A stretch of DNA of 9,124 nucleotides from Candidatus Bipolaricaulota bacterium (lineage in GTDB: Bacteria; Bipolaricaulota; Bipolaricaulia; UBA7950; UBA9294), in contig JAUWNS010000091.1 in NCBI GenBank assembly GCA_030612485.1, positions 1-9,124 on the forward strand, in the 5' to 3' direction. Both the position numbers and the translations under genes were made by a program. This document shows positions 1 to 5,551 of this stretch, piece after piece (positions within the stretch are counted from its first letter, which is position 1; each line of letters opens with the position of its first letter). The notes beneath the pieces are model-generated. The model worked only from the letters and a program-made list of their open reading frames with translations, was not told the DNA's origin and did no database searches.

Positions 1-246
1 GCGATCGAACACGCTACAAGAGCCATGCAGGTCGTATTCGTCGATGAGGTCGGTCGTCTCGAGTGCAATGGTAAAGGACACGCCCCGGCTGTGCGAACGC
101 TATTACGCTCGCAAGCACTTCCGGTGCTCCTCGTTCGCTCCTCTTTTGTCGAACGAGTAGTTGAGACCTTCGGGATCGCGCGCTATGAGCTCCTTCCCGT
201 CGAATCAGGCCTCCCAGACTGCTCTCCAGAAGAAGGGCACCCATGA
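1..246 (+). CDS. THEP1-like nucleoside-triphosphatase, 3' part (partial at window edge)
   Basis: The frame is open from base 1, so the gene begins outside the window; the ATG at 25 is internal. The visible 81 residues begin AIEHATRAMQVVFVDEVGRL. The hydrophobic strand ending in VDEVGRLE, followed by a GKG, fits the Walker B region (DEIGxLEL) of the THEP1 / NTPase_1 family, small P-loop enzymes that hydrolyse NTPs in vitro and whose cellular role is poorly known. The strand ALPVLLVRSSF and the C-terminal segment also fit. The P-loop half lies outside the window. The TGA stop overlaps the ATG of the next reading frame (ATGA at 243-246), so the two were probably translated together. An alternative is a related nucleotide kinase fold. 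The family call rests mainly on one motif and its surroundings. Confidence 0.7.
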   Translation, partial: AIEHATRAMQVVFVDEVGRLECNGKGHAPAVRTLLRSQALPVLLVRSSFVERVVETFGIARYELLPVESGLPDCSPEEGHP

Positions 247-477
247 GCGATCGGTTCTGGGAGGTCGTCGCGGGGGTTGGGTTCCCCATCTTTGTGACCA
301 ACGGCAAGGACGGGTTTCCGCGGGCGCGCGTCCCTCAGCACAGATTCGGAGGAGACGCGGAAGCTCCGGCAGGAGGACTGGACAGCAGAGTGGCCAAATG
401 GACCGTCCGACCCGGACTATGTCCTCGTCAAAGGAGAGAGGGAGCATGGCACGTACTACTATGGCGACAGCGATTAG
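243..477 (+). pseudogene. Broken pyridoxamine 5'-phosphate oxidase-like (FMN split-barrel) gene
   Basis: From the ATG at 243 the frame reads MSDRFWEVVAGVGFPIFVTN and then GKDGFPRAR, which resembles the start of PNPOx-like proteins (first barrel strand, then DGxPRxR). After about base 335 this frame turns into Arg/Pro-rich nonsense. The +1 frame then reads sensibly from 343 (DSEETRKLRQED, later DPDYVLVKGE) to TAG at 475-477. ETRKLRQ and YVLVKGE fit the later part of the same family. About 25 residues expected between the two halves (normally a strand such as PVxFxW and the turn after it) are missing, and the end looks early: about 77 codons in total against roughly 130-150 for the family. The gene has therefore suffered an internal deletion with a frame change, or an assembly error. 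It is probably non-functional. The family assignment is moderate, from short motifs only. Confidence 0.5.
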
Positions 478-545
478 ACCGGAGGCATAGTGTTGTTTAT
501 TATTTCAAGATGTTGTATGTTATCCAATCTAGTAAAGGATCTTTC
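478..545. other. AT-rich junction between broken gene and yhaN
   Basis: This short, AT-rich stretch separates the broken + strand gene from the 3' end of the - strand ATPase gene. It contains TGTTGT twice (492-497 and 512-517 approximately). I see no convincing hairpin with a T run, so no terminator is called for either side. Base composition changes here from the GC-rich left flank to the poorer central block, so it may be the left edge of an inserted segment. No inverted repeat or target-site duplication was recognised. Confidence 0.4.
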
Positions 546-3278
546 TTAAGACAAGTCAAGATTTATCACTGAGGCACCCGTCGAATCTTGGATGCGCTTG
601 ACAATCCAGTCATGACATGTAAACAGAAACACTTGGCGCTTCTGCGCAATAGAGGAAAGAATTTGCACCCCTGTCTCGAACCGTTGATCATCCCAGTTTA
701 TCAGCACTTCGTCTAGTACAAGTGGTAGATGTTCATAGCCTTCGTCTAGGTGGTCAATCACAGCCAGTCTAAACGCAAGGTAGATCTGATCGAGTGTCCC
801 GCCACTCAACGGAAAAGCAATTGGCCGATCTTCTCCTGATTTGTTGATCACTGCCCACCGTTCTTCTTCATCTTCGTCTTCCAGGGTGATGATACGAGTG
901 TAGCGCCCACTGGTTATCGTGTTAAGGTATTCACTGGCCCGCTTCAGCACGTCAGGTTGGTGCTTTTCACGAAACCGTCGATCGGCCTCTCGTAGCACGG
1001 AACCAAGCAACACCAAGTGGTCATGCTGAGTACACACGTCCTCTATCTCTTCCTCGATGCTTTCTATCTTGCCGTCGAGCTCGCCCACTGAAACATCCCC
1101 ACGAGCATTCTCTATCTCGTTTTGCAACCCGATTCCTTCCTCTCGCAGACGCTGCAGCTCTCCATCCTCACCTTGGAGTTCATCCCGCCTGATACGTGAC
1201 TTCTCCACTTCCTCCTCATCTAAGACTGACGTATCGACGTTTCCTTCTTCTAGATGATGAATCTCTTCTTGTAGTTCAGCAAGATCCGGGTGATCCATCT
1301 CTAGTTGTTCTTCGGCGTTCTGAATCTTTCTCAGGATTCTTTGCAGTTCAACGGCTCTTTTCAATGCCTCATCTGGTGGCAAATCTTCTGCTGTAGCTTC
1401 AACAACTCGCCGCAGAAATTCTTGCCGTTCGTCCATAGCATTATCCAGGGCCTTTTCTGCCCCTTCTAATTCTTCAGTGATTTCTTCGATGCATGTAGAG
1501 GCTTGATTGGAATCGCGCTGACGGTTTCTAGCAGCTTCAAGACGGACCTCTAAACGATTTATCCCCTCCAGACTGGCCATGTGTTCTCCCGATATTTCAA
1601 TGACATTTCGCAGTTCTCCTTGCGCAGTATCCCATTTTTCTCTTCGTTTCCTGAGTTCAACTACTTTTTGACTCTTTGTGCCGCCAAGCTCACGCAGGAG
1701 ATGCACCGCTTGGTAGAGTTCAAGGTCGGGATGTTCAAGCAAAACAGGAGGAATGGGCAAGTCTTTCAGGATCTCTCTTATCAACTCGCGCGTTTTATCC
1801 CTGTCACGATAAGTTTCCCGCCTCCGTTTCTGCAGTCGTTCAACCTCATCCTCGCGCTGTGCCTCCTGCTGTCTATTCTGCCGTCGGATGATGAGGTTAA
1901 ACACCCAGCCGGCAGCAGCGAGTAACGCCAGGGGAGCGCCAAGCGCGATAGCGGCCGCGATAGCGATATGGGAAACCGCGATCCCAGTCAGAATTACTCC
2001 CCCCGCTATTGCAATAACTCCCAGCACAGCCCAGCCGGGCAGTTCGCCGATCATCCGTATGGGAGCAACACTTTCGATTGCAGTTTGCCGTTGTTCGACT
2101 GCCTTCTCCTTCTCCTGGAAGTTGTCGATTCTTGTCTTTAACTTAGGGAGCACTATCCCTTCAACGGTTGGAGAAAGATCATCACGCCAGGGCTCGGCAA
2201 GGATAGTCGCAGCAGTCGATTCCAGAGATCGCTGGAGCTTATCCACCTCACGCTTCAGGTTCTCCCTGTTATGCTGTTCCTGCTCATGAGCGGTCACACG
2301 ACGTGCCCAGCTATCAATCTTCTCTGCGTGTTCCAGAATAGAGCGATCTTCCTCGATGAATCGTCCCTGAACATCAAGTTGCGTCTTCCTTTCTTTTTTC
2401 AGTCGTTTGATAGCCTGCTCTGCGTTCTCAACACGGTCGCACAAGCGCCTGTATTCGGTCTGCAAACCATCTGTCAGGCGCTGTGCCGCCCCAATATCAG
2501 GGATATCAAGGCGCCACTTTTCAATCTGATCCATCTTCTTTTTTAGTGGGAACAGCAGATCGGTTTTGCGTACCTGCGCACTCAGTTTGGCTAACTCTTC
2601 TTTAAGAATACCTATTTGTTTCTCGACCTTATGAAGGCTTTCCGCTTTTTCGCGTAAATCCAGGTCCTTTTTGACGGCTTGCTTACGGTCTTTCCTAGCG
2701 TCCTTCAATTTGCTTCTAAGATCCACGTACAGGGGCTTCCCCCTCTTATCGCTCCGCCAAAGCTTTTGGGCCTGCTTCTCAAGGTCAGCGATGACCTGCC
2801 GCGTCGGGTTGAGTAGCTCGGCACCAAGCCCACTGAGCAGCCGGTCGTCGATCTCCTTTCTCTGTGCTTTCTCAAGCGAGCGCATGTTCACCTGGGTGAG
2901 CGCGTATAGCGCTTTGTAGAGGGTCATACTTACATGCTGCACGAAGGGGAGGTCGTGGTTGCCTAGCTCCTGGGCGCGGTCATCGCGGGTGAGACGCCCC
3001 TGGGGAGTGCTTGTCAACTTCCTCCATACCTCTGCGCGAGTGCCATCCTGAAGAGTTAGCACTGCTCGTAGTTCGGGGTATCTATCCACATGCCATGGGT
3101 GGTAGGGAAAATCCGACACGGGATAAAAACCGTACGAAAGGGTGGTCAGAAGGTTGAATAGCGTGGACTTCCCGGCTTCATTCAGGCCGTGGACAATCAC
3201 CAAGTTTTCGGATAGGTTCGGAATGCTACGGTCGACAAAGCAACCATATGCGCTGATCTCTAGCTTCTCAATTCTCAT
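546..3278 (-). CDS. yhaN: YhaN-like SMC/Rad50-type ATPase with central membrane hairpin
   Basis: This 910-residue protein looks like the ATPase partner of the nuclease encoded upstream. It opens with MRIEKLEISAYGCF and a Walker A GLNEAGKST (G31, K37, S38), typical of the AAA_27 / YhaN branch of SbcC/Rad50-type ATPases. Long charged coiled coils (about 170-400 and 470-790) flank two hydrophobic helices (about 416-436 and 439-464) ending in RR. The C-terminal half carries the ABC signature LSGGTLDQ (824-831), Walker B LPLVLDE (D856, E857) and an H-loop histidine (H889), so the catalytic head is complete. There is no CxxC zinc hook; the membrane hairpin sits where the hook would be. The length is in the range of B. 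subtilis YhaN. Its ATG overlaps the stop of yhaO (ATGA, 3275-3278), implying coupled translation. Inferred role: ATP-driven DNA end processing at the membrane. The exact substrate is unknown. Confidence 0.85.
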   Translation of the reverse strand: MRIEKLEISAYGCFVDRSIPNLSENLVIVHGLNEAGKSTLFNLLTTLSYGFYPVSDFPYHPWHVDRYPELRAVLTLQDGTRAEVWRKLTSTPQGRLTRDDRAQELGNHDLPFVQHVSMTLYKALYALTQVNMRSLEKAQRKEIDDRLLSGLGAELLNPTRQVIADLEKQAQKLWRSDKRGKPLYVDLRSKLKDARKDRKQAVKKDLDLREKAESLHKVEKQIGILKEELAKLSAQVRKTDLLFPLKKKMDQIEKWRLDIPDIGAAQRLTDGLQTEYRRLCDRVENAEQAIKRLKKERKTQLDVQGRFIEEDRSILEHAEKIDSWARRVTAHEQEQHNRENLKREVDKLQRSLESTAATILAEPWRDDLSPTVEGIVLPKLKTRIDNFQEKEKAVEQRQTAIESVAPIRMIGELPGWAVLGVIAIAGGVILTGIAVSHIAIAAAIALGAPLALLAAAGWVFNLIIRRQNRQQEAQREDEVERLQKRRRETYRDRDKTRELIREILKDLPIPPVLLEHPDLELYQAVHLLRELGGTKSQKVVELRKRREKWDTAQGELRNVIEISGEHMASLEGINRLEVRLEAARNRQRDSNQASTCIEEITEELEGAEKALDNAMDERQEFLRRVVEATAEDLPPDEALKRAVELQRILRKIQNAEEQLEMDHPDLAELQEEIHHLEEGNVDTSVLDEEEVEKSRIRRDELQGEDGELQRLREEGIGLQNEIENARGDVSVGELDGKIESIEEEIEDVCTQHDHLVLLGSVLREADRRFREKHQPDVLKRASEYLNTITSGRYTRIITLEDEDEEERWAVINKSGEDRPIAFPLSGGTLDQIYLAFRLAVIDHLDEGYEHLPLVLDEVLINWDDQRFETGVQILSSIAQKRQVFLFTCHDWIVKRIQDSTGASVINLDLS

Positions 3279-4516
3279 CGCTTCTGCTCCGGCACCAGCC
3301 AGGAAGCCGCCTCGCGATCCATATTATTTGCTAACTTTCGTAAGTAGTGCCGCACGTCTTCGGTGCTCGAATGTGCCAAGTCCTTGGGGGTGATGCGATC
3401 CAATAATTCGTCGTCCGCGGGCAACCTCTCAAGCAACTCCAGGGCTTCGCCTAACACCGTAGGGCTACCTACATAACTTTCCATATCCACCGGGCGCACA
3501 AGTGAACGAGGTCGTATCTCTAGCCAGGTGGCATCTGTTTCACTCTGAACAATCTCCTCTAAGTCTCGCAGGCTTTCGGATCTGTTTAGCTCATCGGCTA
3601 GGGGAGACTCTCCCGTCAGGACGATACGCACCAGGTGCTCTCGGCCATCGTCTAGATCTATCTTCTGATGAAGATGTGATGCCAACTCCGATATTAACTC
3701 TGCAGCCGTATGTGTGTTCTCAGGGCATGCCAGTTCAACTTGGTCCCATACGAGAGGTGAAAGGGGTATGAACTCTGGCTCAATCACATCCCCCTTCGAT
3801 ACTTCCACGTAGAGCGCGCCTTTGACACCAGTCTCTCTAGGGTTTCGGCCCTGTGTATTGCCGGGGTACCAAGCCGGTAGACTATCAGATATCCGTTGGC
3901 GTACGTGAATATGCCCTAGCGCCCAGTAGTCATAGCCTGGTAATTCAAGATCTTTTTCGGTACACGGAGCATAGCGCTCATGTCGATCTGCGCCCCTGGC
4001 ATTGACAACTTGTGTGTGGAGCATTGCCACGTGTGGTAAATCATCTTTGGCTTTTTTGTACTGAGTAGCCAGATTGCTACCTTCGCGCGTTGAGTTGTGT
4101 CCAGCAGCAGTTAGCCACCCTACATGCTGTCCCTTGTGGTCGACGATTGGAACGGTTTCAGGAGTAGTACTGGTGAATAGATGCACATTGTTCGGCCATT
4201 CGAGTTTCTGTGCACGGTAATTCGCACGGCCGGGATCATGGTTCCCAGTTGCGTAGAAAACCGGGATTTGCGCATTCTGCAGTTTGCTCATTTCGGCTAA
4301 GAGAAACTTCTCCGTCGTAATAGATAGCAGCTCATTGTCAAACAAATCGCCCGCTATAAGGAACGCGTGAACGTCTCGTTCGATAGCTGCATCCACCGCT
4401 CCTTTGAACGCCTCTCGACAAGCGTTCCGCAATTTCCGGCGTAATGATTTATCACGGCCATAAAAAGGGGTATCTAGATGAACGTCAGCAACATGCAAAA
4501 GGCGTAAGGTTTCCAT
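3275..4516 (-). CDS. yhaO: YhaO-like DNA-repair metallophosphoesterase (SbcD/Mre11 type)
   Basis: The protein has 413 residues, close to the roughly 400 usual for YhaO. All motifs of a two-metal calcineurin-like phosphoesterase are present in order: ADVHLD (D11, H13), AGDLFD (D57), GNHD (N92, H93), MLHTQ (H167) and GHIH (H202, H204). This is the nuclease core shared with SbcD and Mre11; the remaining 200 residues would form the capping and ATPase-binding part. It should be a Mn2+-dependent DNA nuclease working with the downstream ATPase. The start at 4516 was chosen because METLRLLHVADVH is the standard N-terminus and a good ribosome site lies just before it; a further 36 codons upstream are open but unlike the family. 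In B. subtilis the order is yhaO-yhaN-yhaM; no yhaM is seen here. Confidence 0.87.
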   Translation of the reverse strand: METLRLLHVADVHLDTPFYGRDKSLRRKLRNACREAFKGAVDAAIERDVHAFLIAGDLFDNELLSITTEKFLLAEMSKLQNAQIPVFYATGNHDPGRANYRAQKLEWPNNVHLFTSTTPETVPIVDHKGQHVGWLTAAGHNSTREGSNLATQYKKAKDDLPHVAMLHTQVVNARGADRHERYAPCTEKDLELPGYDYWALGHIHVRQRISDSLPAWYPGNTQGRNPRETGVKGALYVEVSKGDVIEPEFIPLSPLVWDQVELACPENTHTAAELISELASHLHQKIDLDDGREHLVRIVLTGESPLADELNRSESLRDLEEIVQSETDATWLEIRPRSLVRPVDMESYVGSPTVLGEALELLERLPADDELLDRITPKDLAHSSTEDVRHYLRKLANNMDREAASWLVPEQKR

Positions 4517-4522
4517 GTTTTT

Positions 4523-4530
4523 CCTCTCCC
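4523..4530 (-). promoter_or_regulatory. Ribosome binding site that sets the yhaO start
   Basis: On the - strand GGGAGAGG lies 6 bases before the ATG at 4516. This supports the internal start over the upstream in-frame ATG at 4624, which would add a 36-residue hydrophobic leader not expected for this cytosolic nuclease family. Confidence 0.6.
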
Positions 4531-4539
4531 TTCGCAGGA

Positions 4540-4569
4540 ATGCTAACACAAACAGGTTGTAGGAGCCAA
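4540..4569 (-). promoter_or_regulatory. Candidate promoter of yhaO-yhaN
   Basis: On the - strand TTGGCT (4569-4564, 4 of 6 bases of the -35 consensus) is followed after 18 bases by TAGCAT (4545-4540, 4 of 6 of the -10 consensus). A start about 7 bases further on would leave a leader of some 16 bases that still contains the ribosome site. The match is modest and assumes a sigma-70-like factor. The -35 element lies inside one copy of a direct repeat. Confidence 0.35.
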
Positions 4570-4591
4570 TCAAAAGAGATGGAGGAGCCAA
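4558..4591. repeat. Two 12-bp direct repeats upstream of yhaO
   Basis: TGTAGGAGCCAA (4558-4569) and TGGAGGAGCCAA (4580-4591) match at 11 of 12 positions and start 22 bases apart, about two helical turns, so they face the same side of the DNA. The downstream copy (in the direction of yhaO) contains the candidate -35 hexamer. They could be paired operator sites or a local duplication; nothing in the window encodes an obvious regulator. Confidence 0.5.
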
Positions 4592-4615
4592 GCGAAGGAC
4601 AAGAAGCATGTTTAA

Positions 4616-5146
4616 ACTGCACACGCCTACATGGAGCTTTCCCGCAAAGCTTACTGGGATCAGTTTCCACGAACCCCGGAGATGGTCATCATGTTCGTTC
4701 CAAGTGAGGCTAGCCTCTCCGCCGCCTTTGAGCAGGATCCAGACCTATTGGAGTTCGGCGTGGGTAAACGTGTTCTGATCACTACACCCCTCACCCTGCT
4801 TGCCCTACTGCGCGCTGTGGCCTACGGCTGGCAGCAGCAGATCGCGGAGAACGCCCGTGAGATCGCAGTGCAGGGCAGGGACTTATACGATCGCGTGATC
4901 CGATTTCTCGAACTATTCCAGAGAACGGGCAAAGGCTTAGGCCAGGCGGGCGAGGCGTACGACAACGCGATCGGATCACTAGAAAGGAGACTTCTTCCCT
5001 CAACGAAGCGATTCAAAGAGCTGAACGCATCGACCAAGGATCTCCCCGAGCTAGTGCCAGTGAACCGTCAGCCCCGCCCGCTCTCCTCCCCTGAGGCTTC
5101 CGAGCCGGAAGTCTCCGAAACGGAGGTCTCCGAAACGGTGGAATAG
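4616..5146 (+). pseudogene. rmuC: RmuC, C-terminal fragment (5'-truncated)
   Basis: The reading frame opens after a TAA at 4613-4615. From the ATG at 4631 it reads MELSRKAYWDQF, MVIMFVPSEASLSAAFEQD, KRVLITTPLTLLALLRAVAY, ENAREIAVQG and SLERRLLPSTKRFKEL, the signature of the final half of the RmuC domain. RmuC is a predicted nuclease that limits recombination between inverted repeats. The family is normally about 350-500 residues with a long N-terminal coiled coil. Here only about 170 residues survive, and the N-terminal helix and first half of the catalytic domain are absent. No ribosome site precedes the ATG, and the codons before it (TAHAY) still resemble RmuC, so the ATG is simply an internal Met. 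GC content is high, like the outer flanks. The tail ends in three five-residue repeats. The fragment is probably a non-functional remnant cut by the neighbouring yhaO-yhaN block. Confidence 0.8.
5096..5140 (+). repeat. 15-bp tandem repeat in the rmuC tail
   Basis: Two adjacent 15-base units, GTCTCCGAAACGGAG (5111-5125) and GTCTCCGAAACGGTG (5126-5140), differ at one base. A weaker third copy precedes them (5096-5110). They encode the acidic pentapeptides ASEPE, VSETE and VSETV and probably arose by slippage in a disordered tail. Confidence 0.7.
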
Positions 5147-5163
5147 GTTCATTCATCGAACGG

Positions 5164-5192
5164 AAAAGGAGGCCAGCAATCAGCCCCCTTTT
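5164..5192. terminator. Possible bidirectional terminator hairpin
   Basis: AAAAGGAGGC (5164-5173) and GCCCCCTTTT (5183-5192) can form a 10-bp stem with one A-C mismatch around a 9-base loop. Both strands end the stem in four T. It sits 17 bases after the rmuC stop and could serve both convergent transcripts. The T run is short, so its strength is uncertain. Confidence 0.45.
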
Positions 5193-5194
5193 CG

Positions 5195-5210
5195 CTACTA
5201 CCGGTAGTAG
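5195..5210. repeat. Perfect 16-nt palindrome
   Basis: CTACTACCGGTAGTAG equals its own reverse complement. It lies 2 bases after the terminator-like hairpin. The outer bases (CCTTT before, AAAGG after) continue the symmetry apart from a few unpaired bases on the left. It could be a dimeric protein-binding site or part of a larger cruciform termination structure. Confidence 0.6.
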
Positions 5211-5219
5211 AAAGGCGGT

Positions 5220-5306
5220 CTACGCGATAGCGGATATAACGATAAGCGTATCCCTACCTATCACGCGACCATCGTTGTCCTTGAGGGAGTGGACTTCAGT
5301 CACCAT
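5220..5306 (-). other. Small ORF b (28 aa), unassigned
   Basis: ATG to TAG, encoding MVTEVHSLKDNDGR followed by VIGRDTLIVISAIA. The alternating pattern looks like two beta strands joined by a D/N/G turn, so it reads more like real protein than random sequence. There is no ribosome site. It is in the same frame as small ORF a, separated by TAA and two codons, so the two may be halves of one decayed gene of about 73 codons. Function unknown. Confidence 0.2.
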
Positions 5307-5312
5307 TGACGG

Positions 5313-5441
5313 TTAGCCCGTACCATTGCCTCCTGTAGCGGAAAAATCTGTTCCAGCCTCTTTGGGTTGGTTCATGAACTCTTTTACCATGGAGAGCGCA
5401 AAAGTCGCTAAGAAAGGCCCTAATTCTTCAGTTCCAAACAT
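5313..5441 (-). CDS. Small ORF a (42 aa), hypothetical
   Basis: This frame starts 110 bases after murF ends, on the same strand. It begins MFGTEELGPFLATFALSMVK, which could form an amphipathic helix, and ends in a Gly/Thr-rich tail (SATGGNGTG). The upstream bases are purine-rich (AAAGAGAAAAAG) but contain no good ribosome site. The codons are plausible, yet the reading is short enough to arise by chance. No family is recognised. It could be a small protein co-transcribed with murF or the first half of a gene interrupted by TAA. Confidence 0.28.
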   Translation of the reverse strand: MFGTEELGPFLATFALSMVKEFMNQPKEAGTDFSATGGNGTG

Positions 5442-5469
5442 CTTTTTCTCTTTGCCTATTTACGCTTTC

Positions 5470-5495
5470 CTTTGCGTTCTTGGCGTCTTTGCGAG
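5470..5495. repeat. Three degenerate CTTNGCGT tandem units
   Basis: CTTTGCGTT (5470-5478), CTTGGCGT (5479-5486) and CTTTGCGAG (5487-5495) are adjacent near-copies with a period of 8-9 bases. A reverse copy, CGCAAAG, lies at 5541-5547. Read on the - strand one frame gives RKDAKNAKE. I recall similar words in spacers of unrelated bacteria, but cannot search for them here. Confidence 0.5.
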
Positions 5496-5516
5496 AGGCA
5501 CAAGCTTTTCTCTCGC
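5491..5516. repeat. 7-bp inverted repeat downstream of murF
   Basis: GCGAGAG (5491-5497) and CTCTCGC (5510-5516) are exact reverse complements around a 12-base loop. In the murF direction no T run follows, so a simple intrinsic terminator is not supported. Confidence 0.4.
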
Positions 5517-5551
5517 CCGTTCGGTATCACTCACTCAAGCCGCAAAGATCG

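Larger units (their letters stand above)
5147..5551. other. Spacer between convergent rmuC fragment and murF
   Basis: This stretch of 405 bases contains no gene I can identify. It holds a terminator-like hairpin (5164-5192), a perfect palindrome (5195-5210), degenerate CTTNGCGT repeats (5470-5495), a further inverted repeat (5491-5516) and two small - strand ORFs in one frame (5313-5441, 5220-5306). The + strand is also open from 5326 to 5607 but encodes nothing recognisable and runs into murF on the other strand. Confidence 0.6.

Noticed and set aside
161..490. + strand open frame of 109 codons overlapping the THEP1-like end and the broken gene
   Set aside because: The translation is Arg/Ser/Gly-rich low-complexity; the PNPOx-like reading in the two other frames explains the DNA better.
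478..4612. Mobile element ends or target duplication around the central block
   Set aside because: I compared both edges by eye and found no matching inverted ends, no duplication spanning both edges, and no transposase or integrase. Transfer is inferred only from composition and the broken neighbours.
4517..4624. Longer yhaO start at 4624, adding a 36-residue hydrophobic N-terminus that looks like a signal or membrane segment
   Set aside because: The ATG at 4516 has a good ribosome site and gives the standard N-terminus of the family. The extension would run through the candidate promoter, and an exported form makes no sense for this DNA nuclease.
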